A stretch of DNA of 64,000 nucleotides from Paraburkholderia translucens (GTDB lineage: Bacteria > Pseudomonadota > Gammaproteobacteria > Burkholderiales > Burkholderiaceae), in the NCBI RefSeq assembly GCF_020881035.1, contig NZ_JAJITC010000006.1:393061-457060 (forward strand). The letters run 5' to 3'. Both the position numbers and the translations under genes were made by a program. The notes under the pieces were generated by a model, which saw only the letters and a program-made list of their open reading frames with translations, had not been told where the DNA came from and ran no database searches. Of the stretch, positions 52,099-61,210 are shown in pieces. Position 1 is the stretch's first letter. Each line of letters opens with the position of its first letter.

Positions 52099-54282
52099 GT
52101 GAAGCTATTTTCCCGCCTTGGCGTTGCCGTGGTGTTAATCCATGGCTTGATCTCCCAGAATGTCTCCGCGCAATCCAATTTGAATTACTCTACGTCATGG
52201 ATCGGTAATAGTTTCGGATTTGGCGACGGTAAATGGATGCAGCAGGACATTCAGGCCATTAGCGTTGGCGCCGATGGCACTATTTATACGAATTCGCCGT
52301 GGGACGAAAGCGGTAGCGAAATCGCCGCCTATCGCGCGGGCGATAAACTCGCGATCGCCGGTTCGACGCACGGCTGGGGCGCGGCGGGCGGCGACGCGGT
52401 CGCGGTCAATCACACCTACCTGTATGGAGCGATGTCGATCGGCAACCAGAGCAATGCGCTGGTCGGCGCCGACTATCCGCCGGCCAATCAGACCTGGTAT
52501 GGCATCACGCGCCGCACGCTCGCGAAGCTCGCGACCGGCGCACCGTTTTCCGGCGGCATCGGCAATAGCGCGAACGCGACGAAGAACAGCTTCCTTGCGG
52601 TCGAAACGGTGACGACCGGCATCGACGCGAGCATTCGCGGCCTCGCCGCGACCGACAGCGAGCTCTACGTGGCCGACACCTACGGCAACCGGATCGTCGT
52701 GTACGACGCGCAGACCATGCAACCGCTGCGCTCGTGGAGCGTCGTGTCGCCCGCGCGCATCGCGATCGACACCGATTCGACGCTGTGGGTCATCGGCGGC
52801 TTCGGGACAGGCAGCCTGAGCATTCTGCACTTCCGCGCCGATGGCACCGCGCTCGCCGGTCCATTGCCGCTGCCAGCCGGCACGGTGCCGACCGACCTCA
52901 CGATCACGCCAACAGGCCAACTGCTGGTCGCCGACAACGGCGTTTCACAGCAGATTCTCGTGTTCAACAAAGGCGCGGATGGGCAGATGCAGGCCGGCGC
53001 GTCGATCGGTACGCGCAACGGCATCTTCCACCCGGTGCGCGGCGTGCCCGGCGATGTGCGCTTCAACGGCATAACCGGCATCGGCGTCGACCCGGCTGGG
53101 AATCTGTACGTCGCGCAAAACGGCGAGGGGCCGCGCGCACCGGGCTCGGCGTCGGTCGGGCAAGGCGCGGTGCTGGAGAGCTACGTGTACGGCACGCGCG
53201 TGCTCAACTGGCGGCTCTACGGCCTGAGCTTCGTCGATAGTGGCACGTTCGATCCGGCCACGCCCGCCTCCGTCTACACGGGCTCGAAGCGCTTCACGCT
53301 CAACTACGGCCAGCCGGTCGGCCACGAATGGTCGTATGCGGCGTTCACGCTCGATCGCTTCGATTATCCCGACGACCCCGCGTTTCACGAGCCGCGCGGC
53401 GTGCGCGGCGAACCGATGGTCCGCAGATTCGACGGTCGGCGTTTTCTCTATACGCTCGATTCAGGCGCGCACTATCTGAACGTCTATCGCTTCGATGCCG
53501 CGCATGGCGAGATCGCGATTCCGTCGGGGCTGCTCGCGCAGAATCCGCTGCCGGGCGCATGGCCAGCCGCGCAACCGACCTACGGCGAATGGATGTGGCG
53601 CGACAGCAATGGCAATGGCGCCGTCGACGCAAGCGAGATCAGCAGCAATCCGTCGACCGGCAGCACGGTGGGCGACGGCTTCTGGTGGGTCGACGAATCC
53701 GGCAACGTGTGGCTCGCCACGCCATTGAGCGGTGTGCGCGAGATGCCGCTGCAAGGTCTCGACTCTGCCGGCAATCCGACCTACACGTACGCGAGCTCGA
53801 AGATGTTCGCGATGCCCGCGCCATTCACGCGGCTCGCGCGGCTCGTCTACATCGCATCGACCGACACGATGTATCTGTCCGGGTTCACGAGCGGAGTGCC
53901 GTGGGACTCGACGCACTGGAAGGAAGCGGGCCCGGTGCTTGCCCGCTACGAGAACTGGAGCACCGGCAAGCCGACACAGGTCTACGCGATCTCGCTGCCA
54001 TGGAACACGCAGAGCGATCCGCAGACCACCACGGTCGGCGTCGCGGTGGCGGGCGACTATGTCTTCGTCGCCGAACTGTACACCGATCGGGTCGACGTCT
54101 ACGACGCGCGCAACGGCACGGCGGTCGGTTATATGACACCGGGTGCGAGCGTCGGCGGGACGAGCGGGTGGGTCGACGTGTATCTCGGCATCAGCGCGAT
54201 GCGGCGTGATAACGGCGAGTACGTGGTGCTGGTCGAAGACGACGCGCGCGCCAAGATCCTGATGTACCGCTGGACACCTTGA
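52099..54282 (+). CDS. Secreted NHL/beta-propeller protein with a calcium-loop motif
   Basis: The 727-aa protein starts at GTG 52099 (AAGGAA 8 bases upstream) with a signal peptide (MKLFSRLGVAVVLIHGLISQNVSAQ). The body has repeated NHL/SMP-like blades (GLAATDSELYVADTYGNRIVVYD, LTITPTGQLLVADNGVSQQILVFN, GIGVDPAGNLYVAQNGEG). Midway there is DSNGNGAVDASE (from D502), an EF-hand/dockerin-type calcium loop. The family role is unknown; an extracellular scaffold or a polysaccharide/copper-related propeller are both conceivable. A TTG at 52051 would extend it by 16 residues without improving the signal. Confidence 0.7.
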   Translation: MKLFSRLGVAVVLIHGLISQNVSAQSNLNYSTSWIGNSFGFGDGKWMQQDIQAISVGADGTIYTNSPWDESGSEIAAYRAGDKLAIAGSTHGWGAAGGDAVAVNHTYLYGAMSIGNQSNALVGADYPPANQTWYGITRRTLAKLATGAPFSGGIGNSANATKNSFLAVETVTTGIDASIRGLAATDSELYVADTYGNRIVVYDAQTMQPLRSWSVVSPARIAIDTDSTLWVIGGFGTGSLSILHFRADGTALAGPLPLPAGTVPTDLTITPTGQLLVADNGVSQQILVFNKGADGQMQAGASIGTRNGIFHPVRGVPGDVRFNGITGIGVDPAGNLYVAQNGEGPRAPGSASVGQGAVLESYVYGTRVLNWRLYGLSFVDSGTFDPATPASVYTGSKRFTLNYGQPVGHEWSYAAFTLDRFDYPDDPAFHEPRGVRGEPMVRRFDGRRFLYTLDSGAHYLNVYRFDAAHGEIAIPSGLLAQNPLPGAWPAAQPTYGEWMWRDSNGNGAVDASEISSNPSTGSTVGDGFWWVDESGNVWLATPLSGVREMPLQGLDSAGNPTYTYASSKMFAMPAPFTRLARLVYIASTDTMYLSGFTSGVPWDSTHWKEAGPVLARYENWSTGKPTQVYAISLPWNTQSDPQTTTVGVAVAGDYVFVAELYTDRVDVYDARNGTAVGYMTPGASVGGTSGWVDVYLGISAMRRDNGEYVVLVEDDARAKILMYRWTP

Positions 54283-54376
54283 TGCAGATCGCCCTCGCGC
54301 CGAACACGAATAGACGTCGGCGCACGATCGGTATATAACAGCCTTACCGATGCACTCAAAGGAGCGATGTTCGATC

Positions 54377-54634
54377 ATGACGCAAGACGTTTCTCCCAAG
54401 CCGCCCTCTGACGATCGTCCCCAGATCGAGCACCTCGACGCGGCGCTCAGTCACGTCGATCAGCAGGTGTCGTCGGGCGGCATTGCGTCGGGCGCGGCGA
54501 AAGGCATTGTGTACAGTCTGATCGAAACGCTCGGCGCGCTGGTCGGCGATCCCGATTTGCCGGCACACGCACGCTCGGGTTACGAAGGACTGCTGGAGGC
54601 CGCGCGCGAGTTGCGCGCGAAGTTGGACCGCTGA
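54377..54634 (+). CDS. Small conserved-looking protein of unknown function
   Basis: The 85-aa soluble protein is helical (IEHLDAALSHVDQQVSSGG, AKGIVYSLIETLGALVGD, YEGLLEAARELRAKLDR). It has no motif I recognise. AAAGGAG lies 13 bases before the ATG at 54377, a slightly long spacing; an in-frame ATG at 54350 precedes that site and is less likely. A GC-rich hairpin follows 6 bases after the stop. Confidence 0.65.
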   Translation: MTQDVSPKPPSDDRPQIEHLDAALSHVDQQVSSGGIASGAAKGIVYSLIETLGALVGDPDLPAHARSGYEGLLEAARELRAKLDR

Positions 54635-54639
54635 GAAGC

Positions 54640-54659
54640 GGCCCCGCGTCGGCGGGGCC
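54640..54659. terminator. Hairpin after the small gene at 54377
   Basis: GGCCCCGC and GCGGGGCC form an 8-bp stem with a 4-base loop directly after the stop codon. There is no long T run; it may act with Rho or from either side of the convergent flavoprotein gene. Confidence 0.55.
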
Positions 54660-54736
54660 ATCATGTCGCCTTTGAAATAACGTACCGTGTGACGCACGGT
54701 GCGCATTGTTTCATGCGTGCGGCGTCGCGTTGAATG

Positions 54737-56467
54737 TCACGCGCCCAATGCCACCGCTTCCCCGCTCGTCTGCGCGAGCAACTGGTGGATCTGCGCGACC
54801 ACGGCAGCGCCTTCGCCGACCGCCGCGGCCACGCGCTTCGTCGAGCCGGCGCGCGCATCGCCGATCGCATAGACGCCCTCGACGGTCGTGCCGAGATCGC
54901 ACGCCGTGGCTGAGCCGTCCGCGGCAATGCCGGTCAGCACGAAACCCTTTGCGTCGAGTTGCACGCCGCAGGTGCGCAGCCATTCGGTGTTCGGGTCCGC
55001 GCCGGTGAAGAGAAACAGATGCCGCGTGTCGAAGTGATCGACGCCGTCGGGCAGCGGCCTCTTCAATGCGACCGACACGAGGCCATCCTCATCGCCATCG
55101 AGCCGGCCGACTTCCGAGTTCGGATGCACGAACACGTTCGGCAGCGAGCAAATGCGGTCGATCAGATAGCGCGACATCGTCGCCTCGAAACCGCTGCGGC
55201 GGATCAGCACGTGAACCTTGGCCGCGTGCGTCGCCAGATAGACGATCGCCTGGCCCGCGGAATTGCCGCCACCCACCAGCACGACCTCCCGGCGCTTGCA
55301 CAGCTTCGCCTCGACCGGCGACGCCCAGTAGTAGACGCCGCGTCCATCGAAGCGGTCGAGCCCCTCGAGCGTGGGTCGCCGGTACACCGCGCCGCTCGCG
55401 ATCACGATCGCCTGTGCGCTGATGTGACCGCCGCATTTCAGCTCGAGCCGATAAGGCGACTGTCCGCACTGCAGCGCCTTCACGTTCACCGGAATCGCGA
55501 CGTGCGCGCCGAACTTCTGTGCCTGCACGAATGCGCGGCCGGCGAGCGCCTGGCCCGAGATGCCGGTCGGAAAGCCAAGGTAGTTTTCGATGCGCGAGCT
55601 TGCGCCCGCCTGACCGCCAGGCGCGCGGCTATCGAGCACGATCACGGAAAGTCCTTCGGAAGCCGCATACACCGCGGCGGCCAGTCCCGCTGGCCCCGCG
55701 CCGACGATCGCGACGTCGTACACCTGCGAGTCGTCGAGATCGGGCAGCAGACCTAAGCGAGTGGCAAGTTCCGGCATGCTCGGATGACGCAGCACGGAGC
55801 CGTCCGGACAGATCACGAGCGGCAGGTCCTCGCGCTGCGCGGCGAACTGCTCGATCAGACGCAGCGCGTCTTCGTCGCGTTCGTCGAGCACCGAATGCGG
55901 ATGGCCGTTGCGCGACAGGAAACCTTGCAGCATCACGAGCCGCGCGTCGCTGCTGTTGCCGATCAGGATGGGACCGCCCGCGCCCTTTTCGATCAGCGAC
56001 ACGCGCCGCAGAATCAGCGCGCGCATGATGCGCTCGCCGAGTTCGGCTTCGGCGACCAGCAGCGCGCGCAGGCGATCGGGCCGAATCAGCAGCGCTTCGA
56101 CCGCGTCGAGCGCGCGGCCGTTGACGAGCGCGGGCCTGCCCGACAGTTGCCCGACCTCGGCCAGGAAATGCCCGGCGCCGCGCTCGCTGATCACGACCTC
56201 GCGGCCGACGCCGTCGCGCTGATAAACCTGCACGCGACCTTCGAGCAGCACGAACATGCCGGGGCCGGTGTGCCCGGTTTCGAACAGCAGCTCGCCGGAC
56301 TGCCAGTGACCGATCTCGCCGAAGCGGCGCATCCGGTCGATCTCCGCGCTGCTGAGCACGGGAAACATCTGGTGCATGCGCGTCGACAGCGACGAATACG
56401 GCGCGTCGGCGACGACTCCCTGCTGTCCTTCCACCTCTTGAGTCGAAACGTCCTGAGTCGAAAGCAT
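54737..56467 (-). CDS. Thioredoxin reductase-like flavoprotein with N-terminal cyclic-nucleotide-binding domain
   Basis: The 576-aa protein has a cNMP-binding domain (about 30-150; FGEIGHWQSGELLFETGHTGPGMFVLLEGRVQVYQ) and a short thioredoxin-like linker (about 160-245). A TrxR-type two-dinucleotide oxidoreductase follows (DVAIVGAGPAGLAAAVYAASEG for FAD, VVLVGGGNSAGQAIVYLATHA for NADPH). The CxxC pair of true thioredoxin reductases is replaced: the region reads GVYYWASPVEAKLC, so disulfide reductase activity is doubtful. AAGGAGCGG precedes the ATG at 56467. It lies 96 bases after the DedA-rhodanese gene on the same strand, possibly one operon. Confidence 0.9.
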   Translation of the reverse strand: MLSTQDVSTQEVEGQQGVVADAPYSSLSTRMHQMFPVLSSAEIDRMRRFGEIGHWQSGELLFETGHTGPGMFVLLEGRVQVYQRDGVGREVVISERGAGHFLAEVGQLSGRPALVNGRALDAVEALLIRPDRLRALLVAEAELGERIMRALILRRVSLIEKGAGGPILIGNSSDARLVMLQGFLSRNGHPHSVLDERDEDALRLIEQFAAQREDLPLVICPDGSVLRHPSMPELATRLGLLPDLDDSQVYDVAIVGAGPAGLAAAVYAASEGLSVIVLDSRAPGGQAGASSRIENYLGFPTGISGQALAGRAFVQAQKFGAHVAIPVNVKALQCGQSPYRLELKCGGHISAQAIVIASGAVYRRPTLEGLDRFDGRGVYYWASPVEAKLCKRREVVLVGGGNSAGQAIVYLATHAAKVHVLIRRSGFEATMSRYLIDRICSLPNVFVHPNSEVGRLDGDEDGLVSVALKRPLPDGVDHFDTRHLFLFTGADPNTEWLRTCGVQLDAKGFVLTGIAADGSATACDLGTTVEGVYAIGDARAGSTKRVAAAVGEGAAVVAQIHQLLAQTSGEAVALGA

Positions 56468-56562
56468 TGAACCGCTCCTTCGATGTTCATTGCACGATTG
56501 AACGGGAGGCGAGACGGCGCGTGCTCGCACGCCGGGGCGGACCCTGCCGCCGCTTGTTCCGG

Positions 56563-57555
56563 CTAAACGGCTTTGGGCGCGATGTCGTCGACCGCGACTA
56601 CCGGCGGCGGCATCTCGGGCAGCGCGTCGACCGGCTTGCCGGAGTCACGCCAGGCCTCCATGCCGCCGCGCAGTGGCAGCACGTCCGAGAAACCGGCTTC
56701 GCTGAGCTGCTTGGCCATCCATGCCGCGGAAATTTCGTTCGGGCAGGAGCAGTAGATCACCAGCTGCTGATCGTGCGGATAGCTGGCGACGATGCCGTCG
56801 AGTTGCCGCTCGTCGGCGAATTGTGCGCCTGGAATCACGAACGGATCGAGCTTGCGTTTCTCCTGCGACCGGATGTCGAACACGACGGGTGCGCGGCCGG
56901 CCGCGAACAGCTTCGCGAGTTCGTCGACCTCCATGCGCGCCGTCGCGAGCTTCGCGATCAACTGACGGCGCCGGATCCACCGGTACACCGCGTACAGCCC
57001 CAGCAACGCGACGACGACGAGCGCCGCCGTGCGCCCGAGCCGACCGGCGATTGCGAACAACATGTCGATCTGCCGCGCGAACAACGCGCCGATGATGAGC
57101 CCGGTGCCGGACCACAGCGCGGCGCCGACGCCGTCGTAGGTGAGAAAGGTCCGGTAGCGTGTGTGCATTGCGCCGGCCATCGGAATCGACACGATCGACA
57201 GCCCCGGCACGAACTTCGCGACCGCGAGCACACGCACGCCCCAGCGGCCGAAGAAACGCTCGGTCTTTTTCACGCAGGTGTCGCGCGACAGCGACAGCCG
57301 GCAGATCGTCTTCAGCGTATTGCCGCCGTAGACTCGGCCAGCGAGATACCACGCGCTGTCGCCGATCAGCGTGGCGAAGATCGACAGCACCAGAACCGGC
57401 AGCAGTTGCGTGCCGACCGAGCCGGGGTGCATCGCAGCCATCGCGCCGAACAGCACGAGCGCCGGCATCGCCGGCACCGGCAGCCCGAGCGCGGCGGCGA
57501 GCACGTTGACGAAGACGAGCGCCGGTCCGTATTGCGCGACAAGATCATGTAGCAT
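56563..57555 (-). CDS. DedA-family membrane protein fused to a rhodanese domain
   Basis: The 330-aa protein has a DedA/SNARE-associated domain (about 1-200; FATLIGDSAWYLAGRVYGG, FFGRWGVRVLAVAKFVPGLSIVSIPMAGAMHTRYRTFLTYDGVGA). A cytoplasmic rhodanese domain follows (about 220-315) with catalytic Cys in VIYCSCPNEISAAWMAKQL. DedA proteins act as lipid flippases or in membrane homeostasis; rhodaneses carry persulfide sulfur. The ATG at 57555 is chosen as the start of the DedA part; the open frame extends upstream without conservation. Confidence 0.9.
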   Translation of the reverse strand: MLHDLVAQYGPALVFVNVLAAALGLPVPAMPALVLFGAMAAMHPGSVGTQLLPVLVLSIFATLIGDSAWYLAGRVYGGNTLKTICRLSLSRDTCVKKTERFFGRWGVRVLAVAKFVPGLSIVSIPMAGAMHTRYRTFLTYDGVGAALWSGTGLIIGALFARQIDMLFAIAGRLGRTAALVVVALLGLYAVYRWIRRRQLIAKLATARMEVDELAKLFAAGRAPVVFDIRSQEKRKLDPFVIPGAQFADERQLDGIVASYPHDQQLVIYCSCPNEISAAWMAKQLSEAGFSDVLPLRGGMEAWRDSGKPVDALPEMPPPVVAVDDIAPKAV

Positions 57556-57960
57556 CGGTTTACATCTGCGGCCCTTGCGGGCGCAGTGCGACAAGAAATG
57601 CAAAGAGTAATGCAGCGATTATGGACGTATTTTTCAGACGTGCAAACGGCCCGGAAATCGGCCCGTTATCTCGCTGCGAGCGGGCCGGCACGTGTGCGGC
57701 ATGCCCCGAGATACAAGCGTGGCAACCGCTTGTGACAACGTGCTGAAACGAGCGCAAGCGCTGTGGGCGAATGGCGAAAAAGCGCTAGCTAAAACCCGTA
57801 GGAAAGCGTGGATTGACAGCCCGAGCCGAATAAACGGAAAGACGCCGGTGCGGGCGGACGGGTCCAATGCGAATAATCCCGCGCGCACGCTTCGAAGTGC
57901 GGCGCGACAGGCGGGATAGGCTGACGAGTCACGCGCACGCTCCCACGCTGCGCGCCTGCT
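57556..57960. other. Intergenic region, nothing recognised
   Basis: About 400 bases separate the DedA-rhodanese gene from the small gene at 57961. They contain only short unsupported frames. TTATGGACGTATTTTTCAGACG near 57618 is AT-rich and could be a promoter for the leftward operon. No repeat or hairpin stands out. Confidence 0.35.
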
Positions 57961-58212
57961 TCACTGACGATGATTGTGCTGCTCGCCCGGCAACTCGGCG
58001 CCATGCGCGCGGATCGCGGCAATCAGCTCCGCGGGCGTGATTTCGTAGCGCACCTCGCGATGTATGCCCGGCTTGCGCTCATCGACCTCGATCAGCAGGA
58101 TGCCTTTGCCGTCTTCGGTCGATTCGAGGCGCAGCGAGCGAAGTTCGCGCGCTGTTGCGTCGTCGTATTCGGTGAGCAGGGCCATTGACCCGGAGGACCC
58201 GGTGATGCGCAT
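57961..58212 (-). CDS. Small hypothetical protein
   Basis: The 83-aa soluble protein (YDDATARELRSLRLESTEDGKGILLIEVDERKPGIHREVRYEITPAELIAAIRAHGAE) has an alpha/beta look and no known motif. The start may be ATG 58212 or ATG 58185 (MALLTEYDD). Codon use is normal for this genome. There is no obvious operon partner. Confidence 0.6.
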   Translation of the reverse strand: MRITGSSGSMALLTEYDDATARELRSLRLESTEDGKGILLIEVDERKPGIHREVRYEITPAELIAAIRAHGAELPGEQHNHRQ

Positions 58213-58527
58213 CGAAGTTGTCCTTGTCGCGTTGGTGATGGAACCATTGTACGGGGCGGACGGCGTGCCGTCTGCCGCGCTGTCGTGCTTTGCTGCGTCT
58301 GTCTCCGTCTCGCCCGGGTTTTAGTCGAGTATGCCGCCGCTCACGCATTTGCGCTCGCGTGGCGTCCAATCAGTTTAACGCGACTCGTTGTGGCGACGGT
58401 CGCATTTTTCATGCCCCGCGGCAGTGCGGGACGGCTTCGGGTTTTGTCATGGCGGTGACGCTGGGGCGAGTTATCGAGCGGTGAGCGGAGCCCGTGTGCC
58501 GGGCGGCTCAACGCACCGCCGCTCCGT

Positions 58528-58544
58528 TCCCGAATTCCCTCACC
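58528..58544 (+). repeat. Single satellite iteron
   Basis: TCCCGAATTCCCTCACC is the exact complement of the copy at 41362-41378. It lies in the gene-free stretch 58213-58843. Confidence 0.8.
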
Positions 58545-58566
58545 TTCGGCACCATTCGAGCGGGCC

Positions 58567-58596
58567 AAAAAATAGCCCGTCCGGACAGGGACGGGC
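58567..58596 (-). terminator. Intrinsic terminator for a leftward transcript
   Basis: Read on the minus strand, GCCCGTCC and GGACGGGC form an 8-bp stem with a 6-base loop, followed by TATTTTTT. No minus-strand protein gene lies immediately to the right, so it must end an unannotated transcript. Confidence 0.7.
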
Positions 58597-58760
58597 CGCT
58601 AAACGCCGTTGTTACTCGGGTCAGCCTGCCCTTGCAACGGTTGGGCGCTGACGACTCCATCCTCGTGCTTCGGCAACCGGCTGTCGAGGTGGGACTAATG
58701 CGGATCTATCAGATCAAACTGCGGTTTGCCGGTCAGACGTTCGGGGCGTCGCGTCTGTCT
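58567..58760 (-). ncRNA. Candidate small RNA upstream of the terminator
   Basis: The terminator at 58567-58596 has no protein gene behind it. The 160 bases to its right contain a potential stem (CCTCG...CGAGG, around 58653-58681 on the minus strand) and a TGATAGAT promoter-like sequence near 58708. This fits a small RNA of about 120-190 nt. I could not match it to 6S, SRP, tmRNA or RNase P RNA by eye. The boundaries are guesses. Confidence 0.3.
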
Positions 58761-58843
58761 GGCCGCGCCGCGCCAACTGACGCAGCGCGAGGGCAGCGTG
58801 GCACAATCGCAGGATCGAAAAACAAGACGTGACCGGGGTTTCC

Positions 58844-59110
58844 ATGAAACGCAGGCTTTCCTTCTTCGCGCGCCGTTCGAGCCTCACACTGGCCATCGGC
58901 GCGATCGTTGCGCTCGGCGGTTGCAGCAGCAGCGCGCCGCTGTTCCTGCCGGACGGCCGCACGACCACGCTCGTGCAATGCCCGGTGGGTTCCGACTCGT
59001 GCTCGCAGCAGGCGGCCGCGAGTTGTAACGGCGCCTTCGATATTGTCCGCCAGTCGAGCGCGGGTGGCACGTTGAGCTTGATCTACGCCTGTCGCGCGGT
59101 GGCGAAGTAG
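58844..59110 (+). CDS. Small lipoprotein of unknown function
   Basis: The 88-aa protein has a type II signal ending in ALGGC (lipobox LGGC, C27) followed by SSSAPLFLPDGRTTTLVQCPVGSDSC. The mature part has four further cysteines (QCPVG, DSCSQ, SCNG, YACR), suggesting two disulfides. Small Cys-rich lipoproteins of this kind are common and uncharacterised in Burkholderia. The ATG at 58844 starts the signal; a GTG at 58829 is also in frame. Confidence 0.75.
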   Translation: MKRRLSFFARRSSLTLAIGAIVALGGCSSSAPLFLPDGRTTTLVQCPVGSDSCSQQAAASCNGAFDIVRQSSAGGTLSLIYACRAVAK

Positions 59111-59603
59111 GCACATCATGCCGCGCCGGCGTTTGATTTTCTTTCCCCCGTTACCCTCAGCTTCCAATCCGCTCGATTAGCACGCCCGTGTCGTTCCGTT
59201 TGGCATATGGCTGTCATAAATCTATGCGCGTAATATGCGCTCAATAAGCGATTAGCATCCCTATTGGGTTAAACAAGCCAGCAGGCAGCATTTTTACAAT
59301 GCCGAAGGGCCGCAAAGCGATTATTCTTTGCGCGCCGACAGCGAATTGATCTGAGCCTTTGGATGTCCAGCAAAGTCGGTGCGGCAGCTAACGGAACTCG
59401 AAGTCTGACGGCAGTACTCTTTTCAAACCGTTGACCATTTGGCCTCGGCGAGCAGAATTTTCCGGTTTTTGCCCTTACAGGCAAAAGCTCAGGAAGGTTT
59501 TTCCACTACCGGCGGGCATTACCTTCCGCCGCGCTGACCATCGCGGCTCGCTGCTTTCGATTTACTTGCTTTAACATTAATCCAATATAATTCGGGGTAA
59601 GCA
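59111..59603. other. Intergenic region with a consensus -10 element
   Basis: No gene is recognised in about 490 bases, which are AT-rich for this genome. A TATAAT at 59586-59591 lies 12 bases before the small gene at 59604, with TTTACT at 59561-59566 (19-base spacer) as a possible -35. The transcript start would be very near the ribosome site GGGGTAAG. Confidence 0.5.
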
Positions 59604-59807
59604 ATGAATCATCAGCAACTCGAAAAAGACATCGAGCATCTGGAACAGATAATTTCGCATATTTCCGCAGAAGACCGTATCCCGTTGTCTTACTGGCGCA
59701 ATCGGCTCGAGCACGTTTCCGGCGCGGTTCTCGTACCCGCCCAGGCAAAGCGCGTCAAACGCCTCGATGCCGCGCTTTGCGCATTGGAAAAACGGCAAAA
59801 AGCCTGA
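59604..59807 (+). CDS. Small helical protein of unknown function
   Basis: The 67-aa protein MNHQQLEKDIEHLEQIISH... is charged and predicted helical, with a C-terminal basic stretch (AKRVKRLDAALCALEKRQKA). There is no signal or membrane segment. It has a consensus-like promoter and an adequate ribosome site. It could be a small DNA- or RNA-associated or regulatory protein, but no family is recognised. Confidence 0.6.
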   Translation: MNHQQLEKDIEHLEQIISHISAEDRIPLSYWRNRLEHVSGAVLVPAQAKRVKRLDAALCALEKRQKA

Positions 59808-59885
59808 GAGTCGTCACTGTGTCCGCCAATCCGAAGCAGCGATAAATGGCGCACGCACGTTTTCTTTCACCACCTCGGGACGAAT

Positions 59886-61085
59886 ATGCAGATTGCAGGA
59901 TTTGACGCGACCCGGCTAGCGACGTTGACCAATGCGATGCAGGGCTACGTGGAGCGGGGCGAAGTGGCAGGGGTGGTGTCGCTCGTGTGGCGGCGCGGGG
60001 AAATCGGCTACTTCGAACCGCTGGGCCTACGCGACGAAGCCGCGCAATTGCCAATGGAGCGCGACACGCTATTTCGCATCGCGTCGATGACGAAACCGGT
60101 GACGAGCGCCGCAATCATGATGCTGATCGAGGAAGACCGCCTCGCGCTCGATGCGCCCATTGCGCGGTGGCTGCCCGAGCTGGCGGCGCCGCGCGTACTG
60201 CGTGATCCGAGCGGCCCGCTCGACCAGACCGATCCGATCCGCGCGCCAATCACGGTGCTCGACCTGCTCACGCATCGTGCGGGCTTCGCGTATCACTTCA
60301 CGGCGACCGGTCCGCTTGCCGAAGCCTACGCCGCCGCGTTCAACGGCTTCGAAGCGAGCGGCCACAACAGCGCGTGGCTCGCGCGTATCGCTGCACTGCC
60401 GCTCATGTTCCAGCCCGGCTCGCGCTGGCACTACAGCGTCGCGACCGACGTACTGGGCGTGCTGATCGAACGCGTAAGCGGCATGCCCCTCGGCGAGTTT
60501 TTCCGCACCCGCATTTTCGAGCCGCTCGGCATGCGAGACACCGCGTTCTGGGTGCCCGACGCACAGCTTGCGCGCCTCGCTACCGCGTACAACATCGATC
60601 CGGGCACGCGGCGTCGCGTGGTCGAGGATCATGCGGCGGCGAGCCGCTGGGCGAATCCGCGGCGCTTCCAGAGCGGCGGCGGCGGGTTGGTCTCGACCGC
60701 CGAGGACTATCTGCAATTCGCGCGACTGCTGCTCGGACGTGGGCGCGTCGGCGACACGCGATTGCTGTCGCACCGCTCGGTCGATCTGATGCGCAGCAAT
60801 TTCCTGAGCCCCGAGCAGCGCCGCCTGCCCGCTTTCGGTCAGGAGATCTGGGCGGGGCAGGGTTTTGGCCTCGGCCTGTCGATCGTCGACGATCCGGCCC
60901 AGCAATTGCCGCTCGGCTATCGCTCGCTCGGTTCGTTCGGCTGGCCCGGCGCGTACGGCACGAGCTGGTTCGCCGATCCGGTCGAGAACATGATCGGCCT
61001 GATGCTGATCCAGCGCCGCTCGATCGACCCCTTCCCGATGGCCGCCGACTTCGAACGCCGCGTCTACGATGCGCTCGATGATTGA
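59886..61085 (+). CDS. Serine beta-lactamase/esterase family (class C-like, EstB type)
   Basis: The 399-aa protein of the beta-lactamase/transpeptidase-like family has nucleophile Ser and Lys in RIASMTKPVTSAAIMML (SxxK). The Tyr motif is WHYSVATDVLGVLIERVSG. A C-terminal FGWPGAYGTSWFADP stands in the KTG position. There is no signal peptide, so a cytoplasmic esterase is more likely than an antibiotic-degrading enzyme. Typical EstB-like length. GGGACGA precedes the ATG. A 126-bp gap to the H-NS gene contains AT-rich promoter-like DNA. Confidence 0.9.
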   Translation: MQIAGFDATRLATLTNAMQGYVERGEVAGVVSLVWRRGEIGYFEPLGLRDEAAQLPMERDTLFRIASMTKPVTSAAIMMLIEEDRLALDAPIARWLPELAAPRVLRDPSGPLDQTDPIRAPITVLDLLTHRAGFAYHFTATGPLAEAYAAAFNGFEASGHNSAWLARIAALPLMFQPGSRWHYSVATDVLGVLIERVSGMPLGEFFRTRIFEPLGMRDTAFWVPDAQLARLATAYNIDPGTRRRVVEDHAAASRWANPRRFQSGGGGLVSTAEDYLQFARLLLGRGRVGDTRLLSHRSVDLMRSNFLSPEQRRLPAFGQEIWAGQGFGLGLSIVDDPAQQLPLGYRSLGSFGWPGAYGTSWFADPVENMIGLMLIQRRSIDPFPMAADFERRVYDALDD

Positions 61086-61210
61086 GCGCATCCGCCGCGC
61101 ATGCAACTGGCCGCGCGATTCACTATCCTGAGAGTTATTCGTCTGATAGTGTCCGCCAACGACTACTCACAGTTCATCGCGGTTCGTCCAACCGATGGGG
61201 GTACACCGGC

